From Paraescarpia echinospica (Eukaryota > Annelida > Polychaeta > Sabellida > Siboglinidae), in contig CM034533.1 in the NCBI GenBank assembly GCA_020002185.1, positions 38,618,233-38,682,232 on the forward strand: DNA of 64,000 nt. Reading direction: 5' to 3'. A model generated the notes under the pieces. It made no database searches and was not told the DNA's origin. It worked only from the letters and a program-made list of their open reading frames with translations. The position numbers and the translations under genes are program-made. Of this stretch, positions 33,605 to 43,940 are shown in pieces (position 1 is the first letter of the stretch; each line of letters begins with the position of its first letter).

Positions 33605-34762
33605 AACAACGGTAGCTCCCACTACTCTATATGCTAATTTACTGCCTCGAGCCCAACGGTTATTGTTATGCATCGAGTCCAAAAATACCCCTAGTCGGGA
33701 AGCACAGGGGTCGAAATGGACAACTCTTACTATTGTTGGTTGCCCTGGTTTTTAAACTTCAATCCTTCCTGAATAATAATCCAGAGGGAAACCCTCTAAA
33801 ATCAGTTGGCCTAATTCTGAAAATTGGATTTAAGTTCAGGCCTATAAGGTCTCTGAGTGGCTGTTTTGTCATAATTAGCTACGAAACTAAGTTCGGTATC
33901 AGTAAGTAGTAATGTAGGTCTCTTACGAGTTATGCTGGATGTGGAGTGGAGGAAGAGGAATGACGAACTACCAATGCCACCCCTGTCGGATAAGTCGTGA
34001 ACTAAATATGGGTCCTGCCTAAATTGGTGCGTCTTATTTATGAAAATTGGCGCCCCTTGGTGGAAAGATTACGAACTGAAAGAGAAGTACAAATAACTCC
34101 CCCTGACAGATGTCAGTGAACCAAATATCGATACCGCTTAAAATCGTGCCTCTCGTTTCCTTTTATTATAAAAATAGGTCAAAGACGTCATTAAATAGGT
34201 CAGTGACGTCGTTAAATAGGCCATTGCGCATGCGCAATGGTGTCATTTCTTATATGTTATAGGTTGTGGACCATTTCTCAGGTATAGCGCCCCCGTAGCC
34301 TATACATTTACAACTATAAAATAGGTCCAAACATGACGAATCGGTAGAGAACTAGTCAAATTATGTCATTTCTGGTTACCATACAGATCTACGACCTTCC
34401 CTTTCACCCTGTTTGTAAATTTTTGCCTATCAATGACTCTCATTACTAGCATACGTCGACTGCTTCCTGTATTAACAAAGAGGTATTTGTCAATTTGTGT
34501 GTACCTATGTATGTTATCAATAGCAGACGTGAAGTGATTCCTGAACATGTAACATTCTTTCGGACATCTTTATCAACAATATCAAGGTCTCCCTATCTTT
34601 TAACATTAATCAGTGCTATAGTTTTTGAGCAATGCTACAGTTTTACATAGGTTCTTTTCAGAGCCAACCACATTGTCACAAAAGAGTATTAGCTATTCTC
34701 ATAGGTTAGAAATTTCGTGTTCGTTCGGCACGACCACGTGACCTTTATGTTCTGTCGAACTG

Positions 34763-34774
34763 TTATAAAAGGCC
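34763..34774 (+). promoter_or_regulatory. TATA promoter of gene 1, left arm
   Basis: GTTATAAAAGGCCTG follows a CACGTGACC E-box about 30 bases upstream. The same box pair is present in the right arm (complement near 42932-42945 and 42962-42970). Confidence 0.6.
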
Positions 34775-35736
34775 TGCGTTCAACGGCTAGTCCGACGACC
34801 AGTTCGACGACCAAACCAATTTCGTCTCTGTCATCAGCTCCGTCAACCAATCCAACCATCAACCCAACGTCTTCACGTCCGAAGAAACGTCGGAAGCTTT
34901 TGTCTCGTTATGCCTGCTGCATGTGTGGCAGTACCTTCAGTTGTAAAGGGAGTTGGGACATTCATGTGAAGCAGGGCTACTGCCAAAGGAAGCAAGATAA
35001 GCAGCGGTGGCGTAAAGAACAACTTGAAGAGCTAATAGTAAGTTTCAATTACTCAGTGTTCAAATACTATTCAGGTCTAGTTCTAAGTCAAAGCCTGCTA
35101 CAAAGAATATAATATTATATTTCTCTTATACATACCAGTTGATCATTCATTATTAAACTCATCCCTTCACTATTTCAGTGGCAAAAAAAGGAACGTACTG
35201 CTGCATTTCTCGATACTTCTCCCTCTTCTCCCTGTTGCGGCAAATATCGACCCTCCAAGCGACTGTCTCCACTGCTTAACATACCCAAGCAGTGCAAGGA
35301 GAAACGACGACAGTCTTTACATAGATCTACTCTACAGCCCGTGAATGCGTATTTTCTACTCTATTATCGACCTCGCGATGCGGCAGACTCGAGCGATGAG
35401 GACGAGCTAACGAACCGACCCATCATGCCGGTGACCAACCGCCCTTCTGTACTGACGGAACCAGAGGGCGAGGACATCTGGTACACTAGGCTCTGCGATG
35501 TATCAACTTCCGCTTCTGACGATGTCACAATTTCTGCCGACACGATCGATGTGCCAACTTCCGCTCCTGTCGATGTCACAATGTCTGCCGACACGGTTGA
35601 TGTGACAACTTCCGCTTATGTCGATGTCGCAACTTCTGCCGATACGGCCGAAGTGACAACTTCTATCGATGGTACCAATGTAACAACGACCGCTCCTGAA
35701 GACGTCAAAACTTCTATTCACGTGACCAATGTCTAG
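34775..35736 (+). pseudogene. Gene 1 left copy: zinc-finger/acidic-repeat fusion lacking its start
   Basis: Exon 1 ends at 35037 (donor GTAAGT) and encodes SSTTKPISSLSSAPSTNPTI and the finger-like CCMCGSTFSCKGSWDIHV, followed by basic KQDKQRWRKEQLEELI. Exon 2, 35179-35736 (acceptor CTATTTCAG), is open for 185 codons: CCGKYRPSKRLSPLLNIPK, YRPRDAADSSDEDEL, RPSVLTEPEGEDIWYTRL, then Asp-Val-Thr-Thr-Ser-Ala repeats, stop. Compared with the right arm, a deletion removed the ATG just after the TATA box. A second deletion fused this gene to the next one. AATAAA near 35791 follows. The product is unknown. The Cys-x2-Cys...His pattern suggests one C2H2-like finger. Confidence 0.6.
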
Positions 35737-36142
35737 TCTCTGGTTCTTGTAGTTATGGAGTGTGACATGTAAATACGTTTGTGTTGTACATGAATAAAAG
35801 GTGCAAACCTCATCTTGTATCTTTTTCATAGTGTAATGCAAAGCATATTTTGGGAACCTTACTAATAACCTTACACAAACAGGCAAAGTCGACCTCTTTG
35901 TGGGACAGGAAACTCGGAATAGACGGGTTACTGCGACAACGGACGATATATCGCACGAGACTACGGATGTGATTTATCAATCTACCGCGCTGAAACGCTA
36001 AAAGCGAGGAGGAGGAGGGATACAGACAAGAGACGAGACAACGGACGATAAATCACACGAGACAACGGACGAGATATCGTACGAGACTACGTGTTCCAAT
36101 AGCCATTCCGTTCTTTACGTTTGAACAGTAAACACATACACC

Positions 36143-37083
36143 ATGAGCTTATGTACTAGTCTACCAGCTGCCAACAAGCCTACACCATCATCACGGGCGG
36201 CCTTCCAATGCCCAGATTGCAAGAGACATTTCACACGTCGGGACAACTTGAAACGGCACAGTCTCCACAGTCGCTATGCACTGTCGACAAACGCTACGTC
36301 GCTGAAACCACTTGTCCCGGCGCCCACTATGACATCTGTGTCTTTGACCCCAGCAACAAACTCGACTCGTTTCCATCTCAGGCCCCTACTACGACACATG
36401 TGCCTCTGTCCTCAGCGACAAACTCGATATTGTTGTTTCCATCTCAGGAGAACTTGGAGCATACAAAGAAGATGGCGCTGGTCGATCGCCGTATTTTGGA
36501 AAGCATTCAACCGCAACGGCCTTCGACTGCTAACTCTATCGAAAGTGTCTTGCGACGACTCGACAATGAAATGCAAGGCATATTAGAACGAAGTGATATA
36601 CACGAGAGGGAAAAGTTGTGTTGTATAACCAGGTATTGAGTCGGTACAACGATCTTTCCGACAAACGTATCCAAAGACAAAGTACAACCTGCTAACGAAA
36701 ATGAAATCGTCGAAAAGGAGAGCATCGAAAACGACATCATCGACAGCGTTCCAAAAACTATGAAGCAGAAAGCACGAAGACTACTCGATAAAATGAAAAG
36801 TGTCGTAAGGTGGAACGATCGTGGCAATATGACGTACTGAAACAAGGTGGTACACGGAAGTAATATTGTAGATCTCGTGAACGACGTGTTGAGAAAACGG
36901 AAGTCGTTTGATCCGGTAGGATGGAAAACCTTCGCTCGTGGTCTCAAGGACGTCAACACACCAATGGATTTAGTCGGGAACTCAGATCGTTGGCTTTACA
37001 TGCAGACAGCGTCAGTGGACGACGATATGTCAAAGGAAACCAGCATTCCATTTGACTTCGATTGTCATCGGAATCGTATATGA
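36143..37083 (+). pseudogene. Gene 2 left copy: C2H2 zinc-finger protein, frameshifted
   Basis: ATG at 36143 opens MSLCTSLPAANKPTPSSRAA, then a classical C2H2 finger FQCPDCKRHFTRRDNLKRHS. The frame breaks near 36360, continues in another (MALVDRRILESIQPQRPST, IESVLRRLDNEMQGILERSD), breaks again near 36630, and resumes at about 36847 with GSNIVDLVNDVLRKRKSF, PVGWKTFARGLKDVNTPMDL and a stop at 37081-37083. AATAAA follows near 37239. The DLVNDVLRKRK...GW..FA..L segment resembles C-termini of small uncharacterised genes that I recall from other invertebrate mobile elements. This resemblance is from memory and needs a search. Confidence 0.6.
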
Positions 37084-37404
37084 CCTGCGCCATCTCGTCG
37101 CGCAGCTCATTCGGCGACACTTTTGCAAATCACACGTTGGGAACCATATTAGTATTACCGAGTTGCGACAAAAACAGGTTCGCGTGCTACATACAATCCG
37201 CAGGAACAGTGTTCAAGAGAGATCATATGGGGAATATTGAAATAAAATCGTGCTTATGCTATGGATGAGTGTGTTTGTTTGTTTTTAGTTTTCATAGTCA
37301 CAAAGACACAACCAAATTTTCCTCATTTCACTGACAACACAGTTGTACAAACGAAACACTAAACTTAGCCCAACACGTTGCACGAATTGAATGTTAGAAC
37401 ATAG

Positions 37405-38190
37405 GAGGTTGTCTTCATATTAAAGGATAGGTGCTAAAAACCCATGTTAAAGGATAGGAAGTTTCCCCATATTAAAGGATAGGCCGTTTTCTCAAAGTTA
37501 AAAGATAGGAAGTTGTCCTCATGTTAAACGATAGGCCATTTTCTCCATGTTAAAGGATAGGAAGTCTCCCCATGTTAAAAGATAGGAGGTTGTCCCCATG
37601 TTAAAAGATAGGCCATTTTCTCCATATTAATGGATAGGAAGTTTCCCCATGTTAAAAGGTACGAGGTTGTCCCCATGTTAAAGGATGGGAAGTTTCCCCA
37701 TGCTAAAAGATAGGAGGTTGTCCCCATGTTAAACGATAGGTCATTTTCTCCATGTTAAAGTATAGGAAATTTCCCCATGTTAAAAGATAGGGCATTTTCA
37801 CACTACTACCTTTTCCTCATTTCACTGACAACAAAGTTGCACAAACGAAACATTAAACTTAGCCCAACACGTTGCACGAATTGAATGTTAGAACATAGGA
37901 GGTTGTCCTCATGTTAAAGGATAGGTGCTAAAAAACCATGTTAAAGGATAGGAAGTTTCCCCATGTTAAAAGATAGGAAGTTTTCCCATGTCAAATGATA
38001 GGAAGTATCCCCATGTTAAAGGGAAGGCCGTTTTCTCCATGTTAAAAGGTAGGAGGTTGTCCCCATGTTAAAGGATATATGTTAAAAGATAGGAGGTTGT
38101 CCCCATGTTAAAGGATAGGCCATTTTCTCCATGTTAAAGGATAGGAAGTTTCCCCATGTTAAAAGATAGGACATTTTCTCCATGATAAAC
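37405..38190. repeat. About 25-bp repeats, left arm of palindrome 2
   Basis: Roughly 30 units like CCCATGTTAAAGGATAGGAA with GTTTC, GTTGTC or CATTTTCT variants. It includes a long internal duplication (the block from TCATTTCACTGACAACA occurs near 37324 and 37812). Confidence 0.8.
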
Positions 38191-38618
38191 GTCAACTCGA
38201 TGTATCGTAAAGGTATACGACAACATTTTGAATTTGAGGTGCCAAAGGTCACATAACTTCATGTCAAGATACGATCTTCTGTTCGGATTCACGTCCAATG
38301 AGGACTCGTATGAGGTATCGGTTCTTTTAACGAAAAACATATGTAAATGAAGCAGCCGTCTTTACAACGTAACAATTCCATATTTACAAATAGTGCGAGC
38401 GACCAGATGCGATACGACATTCTCGAGAGTCGAAAAAGGAAAGACCAGAATCGTCGGAAGCACGGTATATACACTAGTTTTCGGCGTCATCTCATTTGCA
38501 TAGCCAATCAGACCGAACACGTACATCAGGTGACTTCCATTAACACAAAAACTGTGCACGTTCATGAGACAGGCGACATCCGACGGCCCCCAACGGATAT
38601 CAATGTAACTAGTCAAAA

Positions 38619-38757
38619 TATATAATTAGGGTTAGATACAGACAAAGAGTTGGGGTTAAGCTCGTGAAAAATTATACAACCCATCAAAGTGGGTTATATA
38701 AATTTTCGCGAGCTTAAACCCAACTTTTTGTCTTTATCTTACCCTAATTATATATTT
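38619..38757. repeat. Central hairpin of palindrome 2
   Basis: ATATAATTAGGGTTAGATA and CAAAGAGTTGGGGTTAAGCT are mirrored by AGCTTAAACCCAACTTTTTG and TTACCCTAATTATATAT, around a loop AACCCATCAAAGTGGGTT that is itself self-complementary. The predicted stem is about 60 bp with few mismatches. Confidence 0.75.
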
Positions 38758-38940
38758 TTACTCGCTAGATGACGCCGTCGTGTAGGGTAGTACTCCGTTT
38801 ATCCACTAGAAGGCGCTACACTGGATGTGATGTCATACCGGAAGTAACGTCATACCGGAAGTTACTTGACTGTCATGGCGACCTATCATGGCGTCGTCTA
38901 CGGTTCCACCATTCCCGGAAGTGTGTCAACGAATAGAGAT
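38758..38940. other. Spacer at the palindrome centre
   Basis: This is present on one side only. It contains GTCATACCGGAAGTAACGTC/GTCATACCGGAAGTTAC direct repeats (ACCGGAAGT, ETS-like). No coding sequence was seen. Confidence 0.4.
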
Positions 38941-39384
38941 CTGCATGGCCGGTAGATGGCATTATTCTGACTAGTTACATTGATATCCGTTAGGGGACCG
39001 TCGGATGAACGTGCACAGTTTTTGTGTTAAGGGAAGTCACGTGATGTACGTTCGGTCTGATTGGCTATGCAAATGAGATGACGCCGAAAACTAGTGTATA
39101 TACCGTGCTTCCGACGATTCTGGTCTTTCCTTTTTTGACTCTCGAGAAGGTCGTATCGTATCTGGTCGCTCGCACTATTTGTAAATATGGAATTGTTACG
39201 TTCTAAAGACGGCTGCTTCATATACATATGTTTTTCGTTGAAAGAACCGATACCTCATACGAGTCCTATGGTCGCCTCGTTGGACGTGAATCCGAACAGA
39301 TAATCGTCTCTTGACATGAAGGTATGTGATGTTTGGCACCTCAAACTCAAAACGTTGTCGTATACATTTAAGATACATCGAGTT

Positions 39385-39600
39385 GAGGACATGGGGACAA
39401 CCTCCTATCTTTTAACATATATCCTTTAACATGGGGACAACCTCCTACATTTTAACATGGAGAAAACGGCCTTCCCTTTAACATGGGGATACTTCCTATC
39501 CTTTGACATGGAAAACTTCCTATTTTTTAACATAGGGAAACTTCCTATCCTTTAACATGTTTTTTTTAGCACCTATCCTTTAACATGAGGACAACCTCTT
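39385..39600. repeat. About 25-bp repeats, right arm of palindrome 2
   Basis: About eight complementary units (TATCCTTTAACATGGGGA). The left arm has several times more, so copy number differs between arms. Confidence 0.75.
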
Positions 39601-39879
39601 ATATTCTAACATTCAATTCGCGCAACGTGTTGGGCTAAGTTTAATGTTTCGTTTGTGAAAAATTGTTGTCAGTGAAATTAGTAAAAGGTAGTTGTGTTTT
39701 GATGACTATGAAAACTGAAAAAAAAAAAACACACTCATCCATAGCATAAACACGATTTTATTTGAATATTCCCCATATGATCTCCCTTGAACACTGTTCC
39801 TGTGGATAGTATGTAGCACGCGAACCTGTTTTTGTCGCAAAGGTGTCGTCGAATGAGCAGCGCGACGCGATGATGCAGG

Positions 39880-40854
39880 TCATATACGATTCCGATGACG
39901 ATCGCTGTCAAATGGAATGTTGGTTTCCTTTGACATATCGTCATCCACTGACGCTGTCTGCATGTAAAGCCAACGATCTGAGTTCCCGACTAAATCCATT
40001 GGCCTGTTGACATCCTTGAGACCACGAGCGAAGGTTTCCCATCCCACCGGTTCAAACGACTTCTCGTTCACGAGATCTACAGTGTTACTTCCGGGTACCA
40101 CCTTGTTTCAGTACATCATCTCGCCACGATCGTTCCACCTTACAACACTTTTCATTTTATCGAGTAGTCTTCGTGCTTTCTACTTCATAGTTTTTGGAAC
40201 GCTGTCGATGATTTCGTTTTCGATGTTCTCCTGTTCGACGATTTCAATTTCGTTAGCAGGTTGTACTTTGTTTTCCCCTTCACTGGGAATTTTTTCGATG
40301 ACCACACCCACAGATTCTTAGATACGTTTGTCGGAAAGATCGTTGTACAGACTCAATACCTGGTTATACAAAACATTTTTTTTTCTCTCGTGTATATCAC
40401 TTCGTTCTAATATGCCTTGCATTTCATTGTCGAGTCGTCGCAAGACACATTCGATAGGGTTAGCAGTCGAAGGCCGTTGCGGTTGAATGTTTTCCAAAAT
40501 ACGGGGATCGACCAGCGCCATCTTCTTTGTATGCTCCATGTTCACCTGAGATGGAAACAACAATATCGAGTTTGTCGCTGAGGACAGAGGCACATGTGTC
40601 GTAGTAGGCGCCTGAGATGGAAACGAGAATGTCGAGTTTGTTGCTGGGGTCAAAGACACAGATGTCGTAGTGGGCGCCGGGACAAATGGTTTCAGCGACG
40701 TAGCGTTTGTCGACAGTGCACAGCGACTGTGGAGACTGTGCCGTTTCAAGTTGCCCCGACGTGTGAAATGTTTCTAGCAATCTGGGCATTTGAAGGCCGC
40801 CCGTGATGATGGTGTATGCTTGTTGGCAGCTGGTTGACTAGTCCAGAAGCTCAT
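39880..40854 (-). pseudogene. Gene 2 right copy: C2H2 zinc-finger protein, nonsense mutations
   Basis: ATG at 40854 on the minus strand gives MSFWTSQPAANK, then FKCPDC with a stop in place of the next residue, KHFTRRGNLKRHS, and a frame open from about 40749 to 40318 (NATSLKPFVPAPTTTSVSLT, RILENIQPQRPST, VLRRLDNEMQGILERSD, NQVLSLYNDLSDKRI). Further stops interrupt the region up to 40101. The end reads GSNTVDLVN and PVGWETFARGLKDVNRPMDL. This copy keeps the middle of the gene in one frame where the left copy is shifted, while its finger is broken. The two arms have different lesions. Confidence 0.6.
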
Positions 40855-41631
40855 GATGTACGTGTTTACTGTTCAAACGTAAAGAACGGAATGGCTCTTG
40901 AAACACGTAGTCTCGTGCTATATCTCGTCCGTTGTCTCGTGTGATTTATCGCCCGTTGTCTCGTCTCTTGTATCTATCCCTCCTCTCCGTTGTCTCGTCT
41001 CTTGTCTCTATCCCTCCTCCCCGTTGTCTCGTCTCTTGTCTCTATCCCTCCTCCTCCTCGCTTTTAGCGTTTCAGCGCGGTAAATTGGTATATCTCATCC
41101 GTAGTCTATTGCGATATATCGTACGTTGTCGCAGTAACCCGCCTATTCCGAGGTTCTTGTCCCTCAAAGAGGTCGACTTTGCTGTTTGAGTAAGGCTATT
41201 AGAAAAGTTCCCAACATATGCTTTGCATTGCACTATGAAAAAGGTTCGCACCTTTTATTCATGTACAACACAAACGTAATTACATGTCACACTCCATAAC
41301 TACAAGAACCAGAGACTAGACATTGATACAGAGTCTTGCAGACTTTAATCGTGTAGAAGACGATACCGCCCCTCACTACTTCAGTCTTGCCTGCCTTACG
41401 GCGAGGAACCCTTGTGGGTCCAAGAAAGTCAATTCGGATACTTGGTTGTGGTATTGTTCCAGACAATCAACCAGTCTTTAATCAACCTCATCCTCCATTA
41501 GTGTCAGAACCATTTGTTTCATAGTGTTTCGCCACTATTTCGAAACGGAGTCTTGGAACCAACACTTGATACTACACATGGATAGTGTCGTCTTGAGAGT
41601 TCAGCTTTGCACACCTTGGTTATTGAGCTAA

Positions 41632-41722
41632 TTTTGACTCTAAGCCTAATCCTAAACCTAACCCTAACGCTGCCCGAAATCCTACCCTTAACCCTAACCC
41701 TAATCCTAATGCTAACCCCAAA
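41632..41722 (-). repeat. Degenerate telomere-like patch
   Basis: About 90 bases of CCTAACCCTAA-type repeats with variants (CCTAATCCTAA, ACCCTTAACCC), the C-rich strand of TTAGGG repeats. It lies where the right-arm acidic gene should end, so the patch appears to have been inserted into or to replace the 3' part of that gene. The left arm lacks it. Confidence 0.7.
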
Positions 41723-41853
41723 ATTGTGACATTGGTCACGTGAGTAGAAGTTTTGACGTCTTCAGGAGCGGTCGTTGTTACATTGGAACCATCGATAGAA
41801 GTTGTCACATCGACCGTGTCGTCAGAAATTGTGACATCGACAGGAGCGGAAGT

Positions 41854-42012
41854 TCATACATCGCAGAGCCTAGTGTACCAGATGTCCTCGCCCTCTGGTT
41901 CCGTCAGTACGGAAGGGCGGTTGGTCACCGGCATGATGGGTCGGTTCGTTGGCTCGTCCTCATCGCTCGAGTCTGCCGCAACGCGAGGTCGGTAATAAGG
42001 TGTCTTCAACAT
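41854..42012 (-). CDS. Gene 1b right copy: short acidic ORF with own promoter
   Basis: ATG at 42012 opens MLKTPYYRPRVAADSSDEDE, then RPIMPVTNRPSVLTEPEGED and DIWYTRLCDV before a TGA. The left arm has TCA (Ser) there and continues into Asp-Val-Thr repeats, so this copy is truncated by a nonsense change. About 70 bases upstream (minus strand) are CACGTGACC and CTATATAAGCG, an E-box and TATA pair like that of gene 1. This suggests that the acidic gene was originally an independent transcription unit. The protein family is unknown. Confidence 0.5.
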   Translation of the reverse strand: MLKTPYYRPRVAADSSDEDEPTNRPIMPVTNRPSVLTEPEGEDIWYTRLCDV

Positions 42013-42089
42013 AATGTTAGGCGTGATGTCGTCGTAATACGAATGATGAGCCGTTTGACAAAACACAGCGCTTATATAGTTAGTGAATG

Positions 42090-42240
42090 TGCCGAAAGGT
42101 CACGTGGGCGTGCCGAACGAGCACGGACTGCAGAGTAGAAAATACGCATTCACGAATTCCAGTTCAAACCAGTTTGCAAACAGGCAACCATCTGAAGTAA
42201 GTTCAACTCTACTATGTAAAGACTGTCGTCGTTTCTCCTT
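42090..42240 (-). promoter_or_regulatory. Duplicated upstream module (copy near the acidic gene)
   Basis: GTCACGTGGGCGTGCCGAAC followed by GGACTGCAGAGTAGAAAATA and AGTTCAAACCAGTTTGCAA is closely similar to 42960-43140 upstream of gene 1. It holds the E-box CACGTG. Confidence 0.55.
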
Positions 42241-42888
42241 GCACTGCTTGGGTATGTTTTGCAGTGGAGACAGTCGCTTGGAGGGTCGATATTTTCCGCA
42301 ACAGGGGGGAAGAGGGAGAAGTATCGAGAAATGCAGCAATACGTTCCTTTTCTTGCCACTGAAACAGTGAAGGGATGAGTTTAATAATGAATGATCAACT
42401 GGTATGTATAAGAGAAATATAATATTATATTCTTTGTAGCAGACTTTGACTTAGAACAAGACCTGAATAGCATTTGAACACTATGAGAAATTGAAACTTA
42501 CTATTAGCTCTTCAAGTTGTTCTTTACGCCGCCGCTGCTTATTTTGCTTCCTTTGGCAGTAGACCTGCTTCACATGAATGTGCCAACTCCCTTTACAACT
42601 GAAGGTACTGCCACACATGCAGCAGGCATAACGAGGCAAAAGCTTCCGACGTTTCGTCGGAGGTGAAGACGTTGGGTTGATGGTTGGATTGGTTGACGGA
42701 GCTGATGACAGATACGAAATTGGTTTGTTCGTCGAACTGGTCGTCGGACTGGTCATTGAATTAGTCGTTGGCTGTTGGTCCGGGTTGATTGTCGAGGTCG
42801 AGAGGTCGAGTTGGCCCGTGGCCGGAGCAGGCTGCCCCTTCGGTAGCAAACTCTCTTGTCGGACGTTATCACTAGTCATGTTGTTCAT
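42240..42888 (-). pseudogene. Gene 1 right copy: zinc-finger-like protein, frameshift in exon 2
   Basis: ATG at 42888 (about 50 bases after the TATA box) starts MNNMTSDNVRQESLLPKG, then a Ser/Thr/Pro-rich stretch, KRRKLLPRYACCMCGS and TFSCKGSWHIHV, and basic KQNKQRRRKEQLEELI, ending at 42502 (donor GTAAGT). Exon 2 begins at 42358 (acceptor ACTGTTTCAG). One extra C in a C-run near 42305 shifts the frame relative to the left copy (CCGKYRPSKRL). Exon 1 here is intact, including the start that the left arm lost. Confidence 0.6.
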
Positions 42889-42929
42889 CTTCCAAAATGT
42901 AAGATATAATGACCACAAAAACAGACGCA

Positions 42930-43140
42930 GGCCTTTTATAACAGTTCGACAGAATATAAAGGTCACGTGGGTGTGCCGAGTAAGAACGAATGTCAGATTA
43001 GAATATACACGCGCGGACTGCAGAGTAGAAAATACACAGGCACAGACTGTAGAGTACATGAGACTTGAACAGCGAATACAAGTTCATACCAATTTGCAAC
43101 CGTGCAATCAACTGAGGTAAGTGCAAATGTCCTATGTAAA
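42930..43140 (-). promoter_or_regulatory. Promoter region of gene 1, right arm
   Basis: The complement of TTATAAAAGGCCTG lies at about 42932-42945. GTCACGTGGGTGTGCCGAG (E-box) lies at about 42962-42980, followed by GGACTGCAGAGTAGAAAATA. Gene 1 begins just downstream on the minus strand. Confidence 0.55.
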
Positions 43141-43940
43141 ACTGTAGTATTGCTCAAAAACTATAGCACTCATCAATATTAAAAGATAGGTAGACCTTGA
43201 TTTTGTTGATAAAGATGTCCGAAAGAATGTTACATGTTCAGGAATCACTTCATGTCTGCTATTGATAACATACATAGGTACACAGAAATTGACAAATACC
43301 TCTTTGTTAATACAGGAAGCAGTCGACGTATGCTGGTAATAAGAGACATTGATAATAATTTGACTTATTTTACTAGTTCTCTACCTATTCGTCAGGTTTG
43401 GACCTATTTTATAGTTGTAAATGTATAGGCTACGGGGGCGCTATACCTGAAAAATGGTCCACAACCTATAAGAAAAGACACCATTGCGCATGCGCAATGA
43501 CCTATTTAACGACGTCACTGACCTATTTTTATAGTAAAAAGAATAAAAAGAAAAAAATGCACGATTTTAAGCAGTATCGATATTTGGTTCACTGACATCC
43601 GTCAGGGGGAGTTATTTGTACTTCTCTTTCAGTTCGTAACCTTTCCACCAAGGGGCGCCAATTTTCATAAATAAGACGCACCAATTTAGGCAGGACCCAT
43701 ATTTAGTTCACGACTCATCCGACAGGGATGGCATTTTTACTTCATGATCTATCCGCGCGGTGGTGCTGTTTTAGTTCATAACCTATCCACCAGGTGGTAT
43801 TGTTTTAGTTCATGACCTATCCACCAGTCGCCACTTAACCTTATATCTTGACATACATCCGGGTACTTGATCTAGATATGGCGTCACTCCTCTTCCTCCA
43901 CTCCACATCCAGCGTAACTCGTAAGGGACCTACATTACTA

